Notes: generated by a model not told the origin, from the sequence alone. DNA of 55,392 bases from an uncultured Allobosea sp. (GCF_945957345.1 NZ_CAMFKW010000038.1:1-55392), one strand, 5' to 3'. Positions 50,801-51,813 are shown, counted from the first letter of the stretch. Numbers and translations are program-made.

Positions 50801-51813
50801 GCGACGCTCAGCTGCTCAGCGCTGCAACGTTCAACTGGGGCCCGGACGGCCAGAGCTTCGGTCGCAGGCCGGGTGCAGTTTCGATCGGCAACGATACGAT
50901 CGAGATCGGGTCGGGCTCGAAGCGCCTTTTCGGCGGCACGGCGGTTCTGGTCCCGGTGCTCGACTGGTCCGGACGTCCGCTTGGCTTCGACGGGATCGGT
51001 GGAAGCGAGCGTGGCGCACTGGCTCAGCAGGCTCTCTTTGCCGCTCGCGTCGGCGTCGCTATCGGCGGCGCCGGCAATGGCTGGTCCATGGGATCGGGCT
51101 ATGGCTGGTCGTTCGACCTGTCCGGGTTCTGGAACGGGTTCTTCCTCGGCGGCCGTTCCTTCGGCGTCTGGGGCTTCGATTGGGCGGGCTTCTCCGGTGG
51201 CTTCGGAGTCGGTGGCCGCACGGGCTCTGGCTGGGCGTTCGCCTGGACTGCGGGGCAAAGCGGCCAATCCTCCTGGATCTATGGAACGGATGGGCAATCG
51301 GGCCTGCCGCAGGGTGCCATGCTACCGGGCGGGCCGAACTTCCAAGACGGCCAGACCTGGCGAACTGCCAAGACCGGTATCCCCGTCGGATATCGTGTAG
51401 GTGGCGCGACCGACGCTGCGACCGGGGCCGATCTGTCGACACAGCGCATCTATCCGGGGTTCGGCAAGGTCGGTGCCTATCAGTCGGGTGTCGACCAAGT
51501 CGTCGACAGCGCCGGGCGTTCGGCCGTCATCCAGGTTCCGGAACTGACGGTCGGGATTCCGATGCTCCCGTTCCTGCGCGGCGGCAACGGTGCGCTGCTC
51601 GGCCCGATCGGAGGGCGCAACCGCGAGGAGGCGATCCAGGGGGTCTCCTACGAGGCGCTTCGTGCTTCCGACCTGATCGGCGCGCTGCTGCACTCGCAGA
51701 TCGTCCTGAGAACAGGCGCCGAGGCCCCGGCCGGGCCTTATCGAAGCTATGTCTTCGACGAGCGCTCGGGCAGCCTCGTTCTGCAGGATCGCGAGGATTT
51801 TCTTCTGCTTTGA
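14842..51813 (+). CDS. Giant LEPR-XLL repeat protein (12,323 residues), putative secreted surface adhesin
   Basis: One open frame with no interruption encodes about 1.2 MDa of protein (my estimate). AGGAG at 14830-14834 supports the ATG at 14842. The order is: basic N-terminus with LEPRVLLNSD (62-71, LEPR-XLL tag); beta-rich region to about 950; long super-repeats (about 950-3800) with seven YxYxG modules, Ser/Thr/Pro linkers and one helical insert; about 270-residue Gly/Ala/Val super-repeats (about 4050-6150); less regular beta-helix; an alpha-helical repeat block (about 7710-8190); filamentous-haemagglutinin-like beta-helix; Calx-beta-like segments (about 9690-10030); RTX-type calcium repeats (about 10230-12040); a Trp/Gly/Phe-rich segment; and a C-terminus ending DREDFLLL, like type I secretion signals. 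There is no Sec signal. A cell-surface or matrix adhesin is the best guess. Export by the neighbouring SecA-like/HlyD operon is inferred. Confidence 0.93.
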   Translation: MAFPFESKGFFGALFRRSERRREGVAAARPRAARPSKRELVAKLKAKAERAFNRDRLIFDPLEPRVLLNSDITINIGSDTTAIAGEHQLLVRVIDTVKTVSNQSVSVERIQILDLNQAGTNGDPGKVLAFGDIGEINSVTIAGSSDKDVIRVDTASFDNFQKYASGASLPSFSFTGAGGSDTLALDTGASAKWALSGTDQGTLSAGKFAASFSGMETLKGASGSANTVSFGANASLSGSFGGAIGGLTLDLSAALGSSSDTTLSQIGSVYKVGTTGGSGNGFVSFTAPSANLGVVLGAGADTFRLASLPPSVALSVSGGDGDDSLIFGTTGPVAGNVDVSFAGGAGVNTVDAGVAGVTASGSLRIAADAGVDTDLVDQSHALSSSVDARMAFSLAQGAVISGTSVNIAISSTIGVNAGATDTVPALASTVAVTANGVATASLAGIVTATSGAADITTHVGETVSLLSDKSPQLKSVTTTLTNTSTITVASTGRINGGTVKLAADTAVDVSVKELGLVLPGVGTLTNAGSSTADQVKAVAKGEASLYDVITPTIQAVTGAFKTTATTVTNVTRVDVDPSARIVQALPNGAAAPTGASVELSAKDATSVATRLIATDDSNIPVLSDLLNFFALTGKTNVTRTTAVVVGVPVAGTLPANAPAATDPKVVVSDGALSLSARNSGTISTIVGASTPGTVTANGTTTAVAGDGESNGSMATPLKAGAVTNTVADTATVQIRGVALAAASVAASAANTTEVDGAAIDARNLLTGSTSALADTARITAAGTIAFVAVDATAASATGLPLDTDSYVEGVDSGSTGQLGVGRAAAINTAERNISAGIRNATVAGDGGVSVLAQNSLTLTASAEASAVATKVGVAGSLVANIVLGSTTAVVDGSTLSATQGGGTTLTAGRAGDISVTVIDLSAIDARARASASGASDKGATAIGGAAAFNVIGYKADNTVTGALAEKLVGSALDAFLGTSFFAVSAAQQIVARVIGSNARADGAVSVVASSAGTVNATVSSAVTTSSPEKSAEDKAKADLKRGILNTGLQAAGLAQRKDPSAGSGGTASASSRSIGGVLSANRMGRTALAEISASTIVNGGALSVHADDVATINANVKLVASSEAVSDGGLPQASSNKSSDFKITAGAVAIKLGQRVLLDFPGAILSSPDPVKPGADAAVDPADPAAPPATPPAPTLTRVVQPGNVVLLQAGYPATKGEAGAYYRYLGTAASAPLNLATTDYTDTTTWAKIGQKGALFAYMGTDSTADPATKVDLKTANYADRDLWRPVNDAETVQKKATGSGATSVGGMVVRNEIAGGATAQIVAASSLTSGSVDVAANRSATITANAEATVTAVATLKDKADAGDTTESTPGTTSAFDKAQTSNATALAINAVIASNTVNAVATATIDSSSVTTTGDDGAVSVKATTAGSISATIAAQIDAAATGPTGSGTGGSSGTINPPQTTARAAGIQLAFNAIGYQSSNLAFDTLNAVIGTNLGSGSPAQASASIINSAVTATGLVSVSAESSGAISAELGNEVSATAQGASASALAVSGLVAMNRVSGAAAAVVDGGVNGTTVQGSGLSVSAKDSVSIDASTTVGASAKAVKTGSVTGAVKTADQLLSEYDYTTASGTRDVAFGQKIRLSDSWTPTGAGAGEKGAVYQYMGGTPITGAVLGDTTRNFGDFSLWKKLDATNIVPGGTTGSQPKAGKIDSTGLGAIFARNNVQGQAQALVRNVHIVATGSDVVVKAESGAKIAATDASTIEGGKGFGGIVVTNSVLNGARASISGSAVDGGDATTPTGGIVSVQALNNGEIEASAIGSVAGETAAIGVVMAFNSVGYVPQNPLFNAIDAIVGDPLISTAMSGEQPANATAFITGSTVRAFGDVSVSAENAVQITSTLGNEVKQETAEDYEHSAQTGARGISAGALLASNKVSGRAEAYIGNPDPTATPVATQATVRSDGGSIAVSATNQAGVTATSTLISASAVDGTVAAIAKIAETRALNSYDYTTKSGSQQLLTGDRVRLASDYSTGNVKGVNGQVYVYVGAKTTTAVDLGTADYTDRTKWLSLAEGVTVTTVPSKATDTAGTTQAADETTTVSKDATAGTTTTVTVSRPRYSSLDGYQYMRVGEKVRFSVNDNVSTGIKGAVYVYRGPDNAKVTLKGNDYTTSDWVSELAIAAAPQLDKVAPAPASTTDATKTDSGVTPSTTEVGVPASTAPTPPPASKAFGGLIVMNEVTGGALARITDAVVTAQGDLSVLSSDKSDIAANVVSTVASSGGQAFQNSATPSAGQPARNSSTLIAANGIAATNVVRGGAEASILRSTATAASGSLTVSAQNEAGVDARIRASSTTTGGDGGGVSGAVTLAFNSVGYATQNLLFNTIDALIGSPELANAFGGEVGSGAKASIVSSKVSAGLDLLVVAKAATKINATVSNAAQSATDALKGSGGSGFGVVLASNKVSGSAVATIDNSGLSVDTVNGSDVLRAGGALSVSADNAASITSNVQIVTSSTVTKTDGGALTDQSKINKFLPSDFSTDPNEVQSRTIQGNLVRNRKDLLPAEVTALEDKLNAQIAKAKELAAGAFEQLDKLEAQAKSLIDKLANLDATALGALDGAISAAIDAIAAKIGAGTENQTLKAALTLAKGKLASAATTDDAQKARADAVSGLIEASQLGLLKDEALRAGTAAQQALGNLLGQELSVEGLKKAAQERIDGIAADLDAFLGKFGLSLSDFGTDLGATAADKKTANVQDVGFGTRVRIADGYAKPTYDLAGAASASTVSIKTGDTLATAGGQVYKYVGSAGLKDVLLGGIDLTTTTGGTADWVKIANSASDYKAGDIYVYMGGSTASLDLAATDFTDKLLWKRSLDSSFLPDDFKLPSTGTGSGSSSSTTPSAPAAATPASEATTAPTGDPSANNPAATTRPQSANALAIGGLVVLNSVHGDASATVTGARIVTTGDIRVSATDEATITATADSSAKVKSASSYKPTGGQAASNTTQTRSIAIGGIIATNAVLGNATATVSGSALTSGGSVSVVATDTSSIVSSTKTATSSDNGAVAITLAFNTVGWREQNVLFRAVDTITGDPVVAQGQNLDDTPSGASATIVASSVVAGNALTVQATSNASISASLTNKASASNAVLKDASTYAVGLALSSNMVNARAFAAIDQTTSPSKTISTSGALTVSATSAGTITAENTLSSLSSLAKPSLLEDFSKKILGNYSFTTASGSQSVKFGDVVYTRVNGVEKLYVYYGATKTADLGAETFDAAHSWRENNLQEFVKFLPPGILNLGQNADTSSSSTSVPSTNTGTGGNTGGTGTTGSSSTAAKPYATAVSGILVQNNVRSFAEADLTKVIVTSAGDVTVAAAQTGTISSTITSKVESKLPPGKEAGSTSLALGAVIAGNTVLGGATANVTGSKLGDAAAATPTTVGNVSVSATNTARINATVDSTVESSGTSVGITLAANKIGSPSQNFLLDMVDALVGTDLATIIQGQQPFAARALIDATPINATGLVSVTATSQATIDAEIANSVTSVGEATTSIGGVSALNLIKLATTAELSNAASVHAAGVAISADSSSAITADVSAPVIAVAYLLPSTTGTGTGSSGGTGNTGSGGASQTKTSVTVGLSLARNTIVDGELAAGIDAVTDLDAASGNVSVNARSGATIKAETSASAISLIISKEKSDNLSFAGGGALGFNTILGGVDAHIAGSSIRAHGTAVEDAQGKGGSGAIDIKAANASVIDAKTDATAVSVAIGKDAASAVAIGVTLAFNMVGFYGSGLPTGNGFGSGTTSTLNVGAKVTKSSLRADRRVSVGAESDAEITAEIGATAVAVGASSGSGGSGSGNTSFTAAGLYAGNKIATGLTALIDETGLSNAVVTSGSEGVSVTARDKARIEAHARAISVAANLTGKSSGSSQSVAIGASVSKNDIASDVTAAIRSTSSVAASGAVTVSASREASIKAQTIAASVGAQISGQGQGAAVSGGGALAFNSITGSTIAEITDSPLGTSAGKVGSVSVSAQDLSSIQALTGGLAFAAGIASKDTAVGVAIGVSVSTNEVGTADQVRASVLRGSVYASGAVAVTAKTQRTVEALVLAAAIGVSASGTGSATSVSLSGAGAGNTIGVATVAEISGAAAVTGSSVTVDASNSSDITANLGALTLSVALGEQTAASVSIGATVAVNRITGAVSAGITNVSSLDAGTGAVSVTAESSGSIHTIAAAASMAAGVSASSSGVGVAAAGAGAVNLIDSTTAAAISASSLDHAGDVTVGATSTLDIDADIVTAAASLGASGSASAGAGALGIAIAYNQIGAWTVYDAANNRLSNAPVQGTRAGVTATLSGSRVNATGALSVTASSTNTIDATIVAVAAGLSASSQNGVAVAAGGTYAQNMIGLATQALVDGDGSGTAPGIRAASATIRAQDSSAIKATALSASLAVGLGGTTGVSVAMGVSIALNQIANDVSAKVGNLDQGLKTTGGDIVVAAKSAGSIETVAASAALSIGGGGSNGVAVAGAGAFASNVITTSTRATTNESALDSAGAVSVTAEASALIKAGIVAASLAAGVGGSNGVGVGIGAAGAENRIGSWTTSGTDKNRRDSLLANGGTVVEASLTRTKVTASGALTVDAQSKNQISALVAAAAVAIGGGGSTGVGVSAAGTAVVNAIAVSANAFIEGNGITNSLIASNAISAGAVSVTASDTSTINAIAGTASVAGGVGGSAGVGVAVGFALAMNTIVNGVEAKVAHLGDGLGTTGAVLVKATSNATIQSTTTAAAVSIGGGGSAGVSVSAGGAFAFNNIVTATSAHIDSSRITGSASLTVTAEATSTISATVLAASLSAGVGGAAGVGVGVGASAAANQIGGWTTSGTDKTRVDTPTIGGQSSVIAALNDTSAVTTGALSVSARSAQTIQAQVVAAAAAIGGGGSVGVGVAAAGVVVTNAIGVDTRATINGDGATGIDAGSIALSARDQSTIKALAGSASLGGAGGGAAGVAVAVGFTLALNSITGAVEASIRNADNLVQSRSGAISLTARREGSIYAAAAAAALTVAGGGAAGVGVSGGGAFASNVITGSVSAYLDASKVTSADALAVSASVGSTITAIVSAAAASGGGGGAAGVGVAIGVAGAENRIGGWTTSGTGKDRADTASGTGMVVEAYAQNSTLNVTGALSLTATSEQTVSAVVIAASAAIQGGGAAGVAVSAAGSVTANAIAVTTRAYIQGDGIGISAGSISIAASDTSAISAVTGAASLSGSGGGAAGVSVAVGFALALNSIAGDVRAWIDSANDGVTTTSGDLSVSARSTGTIQAISAAAALTVAGGGAAGVGVSGGGAGARNAISTKTDATVTSSKLNASGAVTILATADATILASVDAAAAAAGGGGAAGVGVAIGIVAAVNQIAGGSEVQAYMDRSSATAGGALSVTALSQQTIKANVAAISASIQGGGAANVSVAGSVSGAVNTVSVPTRAYISNLATGGLKAGSVSVSASTLSAITAIAAAAGVTAGGSGAASVGIAVAASVATNTISSTTEAYLRDLGNTLNTTSGGVAVTATTGGSIAATVSAASVSLGGSGIAAVQISGGGASAVNVITGGTLASIDTSGSGTNRVTSAGGVGVSASRTSAIDANVVVATASVSGSGAASVPVAVGLSGAQNLIGSWTTQTGSTTRNQPSLDSNGSVGVQALIADTIVDAQGAVAVTATSSSTINARVAAMAAVLAGSGGVSVGVAGAGSYSGNMIAIATSAAITGATSNVKGSAVTVQAQDSATIKVDVGTAAVAAAFAGGTGVAPSIGIATALNIVSDSVIARTDSAALTARTGDIAIKAIASATITATVAAASAALAGGSVAVGVAGGGAIATNLIGGETRATTNGGSLTAQGKVTIHAENTSTIDAHTVALAAGANVGGVSVGVSLGVSTAVNLIGYGYADSEVANPQTRKQANAIEALAGNTTIQAGGLLEVSAVSAQTISALTAAGAIALGGGAISVQGAGAGAGARNQVAVAVTAHVEGDGTGIQAGSVNVAAGDTSTLSVTTGAASVAASFGALGGAAVSVAVAAATNQIANDIAARIRGADSLVNVAGAVIVSAVEAAQLTSRAATASLAANFSPVGVTFAGGGATTIDRVGSTTTASIESSKLTAAGTVAVTASDTTNIDSAVLGINVAAGILALAAGGAVADVQASPVVTAKIDGSQVQGTGITVSAVATPSVHAKATGINAGTAAIGASTALSKVQAAVAAYTINSRITGTDLSVLATLAQPTGRPTAWSEATGAVGGLIGLNSTVTDARTLGTVAATIDTGSDLALSGTTTLAAASAAQQVSNASSASIGLVAAGATVTTAASAIDTTATIKTVKPLASGAMTVTATSNDDNAAQAIAGSGGLVSGTAASAATSSGGTTTASLAPSAAIDLTGNSAASGAFFMAANHTAIGRSQVLTASYGALAGSGAVVRDSFAHTTSAVFGAGSSVTAREIAASAQNTIRKPQLDQANIVGSTGGIASGAGADSQTTLNVTATVNVDSTAANPTSLQTIGRVADTQGGITLAASNKIDAYDKVTLTTGGAISGAGAQSVIRADAFKAQVLVGASANILTLGTFTASANGSGQASSVSNSETYGAATVAFGNSTVDIRPDNSVSIGASAAITAYGNLNLTAGTDANQFDDYYVTSARTDTFAGSAIPIQSIDSLINLLQTNTVSVAGGAQLRTAGDANLLTNRLGVASTDSKAKGTNWATALAGAIDSVLGGSGQAVMSGTANQGSNGRVIVDGTVETGIARNISIAIDQMSLAWGYETVGTGANAVQRYVPIGTKITGRVLVNGQQLDANGNFIAADITKNTFELVVSDSGTASTVLKRLPIALTFGNGLASSDLVGQLYDAQAKLVTYKQNDTLQTFYKSEINRIAGILTSQGLADIFYDQAGNIIGVRAVQKQVQTLGIGAFTAGAGRITVVADELTGTGSLDAHADTKVEIINDSSASLNIGGITMPESNGGTFFNNTNVTTSSDLAVNRGLIVTENLRNNNASQASGVAFSNLTQGGVVSSTIKSDIIITNTRGAQPNFDNTDIIPAPAINIVGKIYAVNATFTPTTQNGGAYNQFADVRVKGLNAQIGGAVTIKDITSYMMADPYGQIAGTISGGNPNNIINAGDPAAVVNALKNAAQPTLIADGIVTINAQFINIDGLIQSGRDSYTIDIRKNSAVSDEIEQIRANPWRSNVISSLSGNGFSASFDRVNNRIVINEIASSGGKISLTGTMLNTRPDGAQLRALGGYANVTVNNALDYDVVITRIDLSQRGAGIIDIKDLAYANASSGVAFKQTLLQQAADGSVSSYVADLKADGTEVGGHSNGGMLGSYNPKSGYRYAFSVGVGTTTTYTKTTGSSSWLGIDALAADPPDQNNYDTAVTKPGALIPNSGYYYVDADPSQPGYNRDDVVTFYTKNPDGSLGPVLSVGKSWTESTWYGKKTYYQENISVVRQETDATHSIRADYGIAMSFTGNTSGTVTINSTGAGRVLLLGGIANASGSTTITSGGSIEMLNANNAITGTNVTLQAGGSIGRGATTAPTDQAIIVNVTGALLATTTRGTINLTTTGNFAIDRVAASNGYDVRLNARGDITVAAGKTGQIVAGSLTIVAGGKVGGTSAAAALKLDTGNTQRDKVDITASGDVGIEETSGDLRLNSLHTSGNVLVQVDSGDLLNVNNVVVLDTRVADQLINGVWKDLALTTADADAKFNATLDAYETVNRQEYATYWAYRNLQANPAVYDATFQFRFAAGSSELATYQAMYRQQGADKGLSGAALDSYVADAISTLETSRTLQYRTLNNQYGKYGNVYIADLAGAYDSYWNYRSQQADPSQYQAGFTVPVSQAEKDGIRAGILASTLSGDALTAYVADQLANLEADRNRDYQALDRIFGGLGASQSADFGQRYETYWTYRSNLGQDGKPMLSAAQQSYYQKQFSDAGTALGKTGADLDSYVAAQFTQLNSDRNADYVALKATFDRFGDSYNANLATSYATYWGWRGTLDSDGKVHLTSAERTTYTDVFAKAGAAMSNADALVAADVRTRLAAAEAQLKTDYQALNTRFGAQGNAYDATYALTLSSADRTDYATYWGYRSQQANPGVYDSGFAPRLAGDALTAAQNAASTASKAALQAGTLTTTAIDARVQTAVTSLSNARTADYAKLNAFFAQFNLGTTKQTNPHFFVDQATKDAINAGIKRWTQDELINAVGQGLLKETTSTQVQKQDPIITGGNVSIVVRGTAQGGGNVGSVDGVTIIDVSAHQALTKDQLIALGAAERSDIVLLTSAPVPATVTFGNDGGQGVITNLGGNWDPSIFTVGATLYIGGATQNASGESPTVFTIASVSGNVIRTNQVLTAESGKVVSLGVRLASAEAPRATAQITFGPDRTLTRDSGSFLDDGFTVGMRIGVAGAFGVKTANQTDASHYYTIAQVTASTITLVGGDVLTAEDARNVIVFQSALDPANPGNLIKQVLIQGRKPMNLSASGTFSVDADRQIFIGTQGALALGSVTSRNGDEIRIKTNGGLTNAAGANATNITGGNIVLEGGDEAVGTAANVIGIDLKGQGALTVRTAKDIFVTERNGDLNLESAYSQSGSVTLVADGGILDAVHTDTNKIVAANLYLKAKGGSIGTVSDRIEVKLSGTVRASGTGGVYLEETGGNMNLLSAVASNGDVVLKAAASVLNAGFLVNPGDIDSATYAGGAPANPLVNVIANSVTLIAGNTVGTSGRGLAIDSRAAGNRQGNVSAQTVFGNIYVEEVVGDLALGTVGTANTGVAFLTAADGSIVNGLSLYNDADKSSTATGSNLTSGKAYLIAKNDIGADGRRIVARMSANNGAGHDTYGGIEGYSTAGSVYLWNIGGLRVGGVVADTAPGFRAAGTLSIRTSSPLTIDKDIISGGDITQTAGETGASGDDLTVLSGVTIFSTGGNVTLNAGDNLIVQDGATIKAAGAITLRGDYSASGSSDGTGALIDLRGTYVGASITVEGGQNNDDIRLNGTFQTGTRTITFDADNRPVEGALTVGGSITILAKDGDDVVTLGGTFKTGTLTVDAGEGANTVTLAGTFDVAGAMIVKSGSGADVFDLGGVIKAGSLAVSGSAGSGNGLGNDSFTLTGTFNIAGLLALDGGAGIDTLTDAKVTAGAVTASANITAGAIAIDLKDGANVVSLGGHYTVSNAFTLSTGADADSITDAISANGAVLQTATIETGSFALSAGAGDNTITLLGSTVAASTLAITTLGGRDRVALRGRMRSTTTDIHLGAGDDTLEMTLLEIAGNTNVYGEDGQDTIVVNRLPDLTSAAANGRRDTLNIDGGQDTDTVRVQLAGASTYRINVHDSGDADRGVDTLTILGTDAADTFLMRKNFVALVHPNADGTYPANTAVERINVDASLNGRIVVEGGLGDDRFYMDDDAALMTVDGGAGNDFFQMGQIFATPRDVANGLLAEDAFDTVQVSFGGYLSKGNSVPVVIYGGTGDDTFQIYSNKADLRLEGEDGDDQFIIRAFALADNGKIKVNAGAGNDKIEYNINAPVDIDGGSGFNKVVALGTEFADTFVVTRDGVYGAGLSIKFANIQAVEVDGLEGDDTFYVLSTAPGVVTTLIGGLGSDTFNVAGDVSGEVVARDAKGNSAVINHTISSTDPRFDGLFVAGVTASVSTADGGAISDGGGLTLREDSAVSTPNAVGSSVGTYTVAPPAPTTTALTASDTAVVTVSAAQASSQNRALAGNAGTVEVSLDGVTYADALTIAYSTVSDGHGGYVWQGARTVYVRAKSDTAAEGDQKVAIGHSVLSSNAEVNGTWLRTTLVTVLDDDKAGIIVTQSDGDTTVIEGNKPQQKDDYTVVLNNKPLAGETVRVTLLPDSNQITLTRADGSALPLDQDGHAYLEFTDQNWSTAQTVLVAAPHDGIAENRQLVNVTHKVTSSLGANGFFGNVVEQPIVRVTVIDSDTASVLVRPAPGGVVVTDTQPSYYDMVLTTQPTGPVTVSIANDGQTIQSSSDPRFTAASNGHPASVTFGPNDYDTPIRIIVSRDPNGTRTTSDLKTFSRQPHDVSAIEGPLVVIGGVGPQNRGLQQAIALPGEANAVVTRDIANNGQPDLDKLIVYNDSTNVGVTGELTFDHIGGLGMASQDIVTGGANSQTYRGGITYTSMSVVQVLLGQGNDTFTVKSTADATLTEIDGGGGADRLIVTGSTGPLALFGDTSADNSRYDSTPQNPTGRAFAFRTEGMTGVDGNPVSLDDYIDASGATGIVMIDGGAGRDTIIGGQGRNYIAGGAGNDSITGGPAADYILGDSAFNLDVATRFVTIDDTGLAGADTIDAAAGDNVVIGDHGQIYQDGAATPGFHLEGAHVVSRVVSTNTTQGAADIITATAGNNVIIGGAGADRITVGAGNHVIFGDNGDAVFTAGVLTSVTTLDGANGGDDQIQAADGNSTIIGGAGSDVISVGKGTQVILGDTGEATFDVVNGARVLLAIKTKDGEAAVGGADTITAADGDTTIIGGAGADSITVGKGTQVILGDSGSATFSDGKIASITSVATDIGGDDVIEANDGDATILGGAGADQITVGIGNHVILGDNGQALFTLGMLTRIETIDPAIGGNDVIKAKDGNTTIIGGAGADQITLGSGTQVVLGDSGVATFVGGKIASITSVATDIGGDDVIEAKDGDATILGGAGADQITVGTGNHVILGDNGQALFTNGVLDRIESIDPAIGGNDVIKAEDGNTTIIGGAGADQITLGSGTQVVLGDSGVATFLDGVIATVTSTATDIGGDDIISAQDGDVTIIGGAGADRITAGRGNHVILGDNGQATFTLGLADHVESIDPGIGGDDVIQASDGNDVILGGAGADSITTGAGDHVILGDSGQADFVVALQNGVAKATRSKVETLAPDIGGDDHIVFGSGRNVVLGGAGGDLIEGADQGAVILGDNGVVTFDAAGVILRALSLSPEIGGDDRITAGNGNNVVLGGAGADTIGLGDGNNVVLGDSGQADFTNGAVTEIASIAPSIGGNDQITLGKGGNVVIGGAGSDTITAGDGADVVIGDAGHATLTATGLPIFVETLNPEVSGDDVIRIGNGSSVVLGGSGADRIAIGNGHSVVLGDNGTANFDALGRVARVATTVPTIGGNDQIVIGDGGSVAIGGVGDDQITSGSGDDVVLGDNGLATFVAGVLSHLESTDPTIGGNDTIDAGDGDNVVIGGVGADTITTGAGADAILGDNGVADFITAGGARVLRRLQSTDPLAGGNDRISAGAGNDFVAGGTGDDVIDGGAGNDILFGDHALYDLALPANQRGVAIYTRAADGGGNDVIHGGAGDDLIYGQQGDDQLFGDDGDDDITGGSNVIGAADGNDTISGGNGNDVIIGDNGMILRQVLVDDVKHITWQMDPAPFAAARREVTLFDLIDGVGGGDHIMGDAGDDRLFGQTGDDWIEGGDGADEIVGGLGSDRISGGAGNDMILGDLGRIVRAYRPDGSALLNSDGSWHKDVVLEEVGTITRVIATDSRGSVDGSLDIGALAKSDLLLVTGARDAAGNLLNAPSGSQATALLAVSLGQAYDDVIDGDGGDDTIFGQRGDDTLRGGDGNDVIYGDRASNTAEYVSDQPTIVNAVRLMSAPASAGFALPLGGAVVVPAATLLPQALNATAPRIDIYPVMSGPISALSGAGPLQKQDGTSLTVYASVMPNLVDTHRVLYGNDTIDGGAGDDTIYGDDSQMFSLDVTRYSSLNAQIDSVTLGMQQLLAMLDGVSSGVDAIDYANGHASPVQLRFGNDTITGGSGNDVIVGDAGRTVVGGSGLATDRDSALALNGFLAAMRTAVADATAAAGHARDSLVYTMQNMSGVSLWLSRYYTPDMFAVRHELVVGNDTIDAGDGDDLVVGDNLIIVKSGIAQSQTFMDGWTDFEIGQRVAAQDAILQAHLAIAHPVDAVATATGELTLGGGQGYALAIGNDSIRTGAGNDVVIGDTALIQIPSARNLQGAPAWADALAADRAQVIGRLFAHATAPFAADGSIPGDAQLLSAATFNWGPDGQSFGRRPGAVSIGNDTIEIGSGSKRLFGGTAVLVPVLDWSGRPLGFDGIGGSERGALAQQALFAARVGVAIGGAGNGWSMGSGYGWSFDLSGFWNGFFLGGRSFGVWGFDWAGFSGGFGVGGRTGSGWAFAWTAGQSGQSSWIYGTDGQSGLPQGAMLPGGPNFQDGQTWRTAKTGIPVGYRVGGATDAATGADLSTQRIYPGFGKVGAYQSGVDQVVDSAGRSAVIQVPELTVGIPMLPFLRGGNGALLGPIGGRNREEAIQGVSYEALRASDLIGALLHSQIVLRTGAEAPAGPYRSYVFDERSGSLVLQDREDFLLL
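15025..15054 (+). other. LEPR-XLL motif of the giant protein
   Basis: Residues 62-71 read LEPRVLLNSD after DRLIFDP. They are preceded by a strongly basic, partly helical stretch (residues 16-56, rich in Arg/Lys). This matches the N-terminal LEPR-XLL element seen in very large proteobacterial and planctomycete repeat proteins. It is thought to be a sorting or processing tag, but its mechanism is unknown. Confidence 0.8.
18430..24670 (+). repeat. Repeated YxYxG modules (about 60-100 residues) within the giant protein
   Basis: Modules with the pattern G-x-x-V-R-[6-15]-G-x-V-Y-x-Y-x-G-[5-10]-D-L-x-x-x-D-Y-T-D-[3]-W occur at about 18430-18710 (double), 19695-19920, 20845-21055, 21190-21370, 23085-23440 (double) and 24490-24670. 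Several are preceded by YDYTT-x-SG and followed by a Pro/Ser/Thr/Gly-rich linker (for example 23479-23620, 24720-24830). Spacing of aromatic residues and the closing Trp recalls small carbohydrate-binding modules of the CBM5/12 type. That comparison is by eye. Confidence 0.65.
22420..23070 (+). other. Alpha-helical/coiled insert in the giant protein
   Basis: Residues about 2528-2743 switch from beta-repeat composition to a charged, Leu/Ala/Lys/Glu-rich helical pattern, for example VTALEDKLNAQIAKAKELAA, LEAQAKSLIDKLANL and LKKAAQERIDGIAADLDAFL. It lies just before a double YxYxG module and has no counterpart in the other super-repeat units, so it is a unit-specific insertion. Confidence 0.7.
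26950..33300 (+). repeat. About 270-residue beta-solenoid super-repeats (B-type) in the giant gene
   Basis: The landmark GxWTTSGTxKxR or a variant has its Trp at residues 4315, 4588, 4863 and 5132, then, after one unit without it, 5655: spacings of 273, 275, 269 and 2 x 262 residues (about 0.8 kb each). Each unit alternates glycine clusters (GGGGAAGVGVAIG) with NxI-x-x-x-T-x-A-x-I and SVTAxSxxxIxA strands. Composition is almost only Gly, Ala, Val, Ser, Thr, Ile. It is best read as a long beta-solenoid stalk. DNA identity between units looks moderate, not recent. Confidence 0.75.
37780..41460 (+). repeat. Dispersed EE-x-x-GDL beta-helix repeats
   Basis: A short motif of the form (V/I)-x-(V/L/I)-E-E-x-x-G-D-L-x-L followed by a strand ending in VxLxA recurs near 37790 (VGIEETSGDLRLNSL), 40565 (IFVTERNGDLNLES), 40795 (VYLEETGGNMNLLSA), 41100 (IYVEEVVGDLALGT) and, decayed, 41395 (VYLWNIGGLRVGG). 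This recalls filamentous-haemagglutinin-type beta-helix coils. The alpha-helical repeat block and a further beta segment split the first copy from the rest. Confidence 0.55.
37960..39460 (+). repeat. Five alpha-helical TYW repeats (85-93 residues) in the giant protein
   Basis: The motif Y-x-(T/S)-Y-W-x-(Y/W)-R has its Trp at residues 7733, 7826, 7913, 7998 and 8091, spaced 93, 87, 85 and 93. Each is followed by a segment of the type QANPxxYDxxF or LxxDGK, then helices ending in SxRxxDYxALxxxFxxxG. Composition (Tyr, Gln, Arg, Leu, Asp) is unlike the Gly/Ala beta-repeats around it. I do not recognise the fold. It looks like a helical-bundle repeat domain inserted into the beta stalk. Confidence 0.75.
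43900..44940 (+). repeat. Calx-beta-like repeats in the giant protein
   Basis: Two to three segments of about 110-130 residues share the signs of Calx-beta domains: strand endings VTVLDDDKAGIIV and VTVIDSDTASVLV, an intervening acidic EG (VIEGNKPQQKDDYTVVLNN), then LAGETVRVTL, and an FTDQNWSTAQTVLVAAPHDG type strand. Calx-beta domains bind calcium and are common in large adhesins ahead of RTX repeats. Assignment is by eye. Confidence 0.65.
45540..50960 (+). repeat. RTX-type calcium-binding repeats, about fifteen 57-65 residue modules plus classic nonapeptides
   Basis: From about 45934 to 48560, near-regular modules read GGAGAD-x-I-T-x-G-x-G-x-x-V-I-L-G-D-x-G, then a short hydrophobic hairpin, then D-I-G-G-D-D-x-I-x-A-x-D-G-D-x-T-I-(I/L). 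I count fifteen. After 48560 they pass into more classic GGxGxDxUx nonapeptides (GGAGNDILFGD, GGAGDDLIYGQQGDDQLFGD) interspersed with longer non-repeat inserts up to about 50960. Such repeats fold as calcium-filled parallel beta-rolls outside the cell. Confidence 0.85.
46375..47058 (+). repeat. Recent 342-bp tandem duplication inside the RTX region
   Basis: Bases 46375-46716 and 46717-47058 are two copies offset by exactly 342 bp (114 residues, two modules). They differ at a limited number of mostly third-codon positions. Both begin GGCAAGATCGCGAGCATCAC, and both contain the shared stretch CACGCTGGGTTCTGGCACGC (near 46658 and 47000). This is the most recent-looking expansion in the gene. Confidence 0.7.
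51061..51813 (+). other. Trp/Gly/Phe-rich segment and type I-like C-terminal secretion signal
   Basis: At 51061-51290 the protein becomes rich in Gly, Trp, Phe and Ser (for example SMGSGYGWSFDLSGFWNGFF and FGVWGFDWAGFSGGFG), unlike any other part. The last residues end in acidic-then-hydrophobic QDREDFLLL. Many type I secreted RTX proteins end this way, with a few hydrophobic residues after acidic ones. No cleavage motif is evident. Confidence 0.55.
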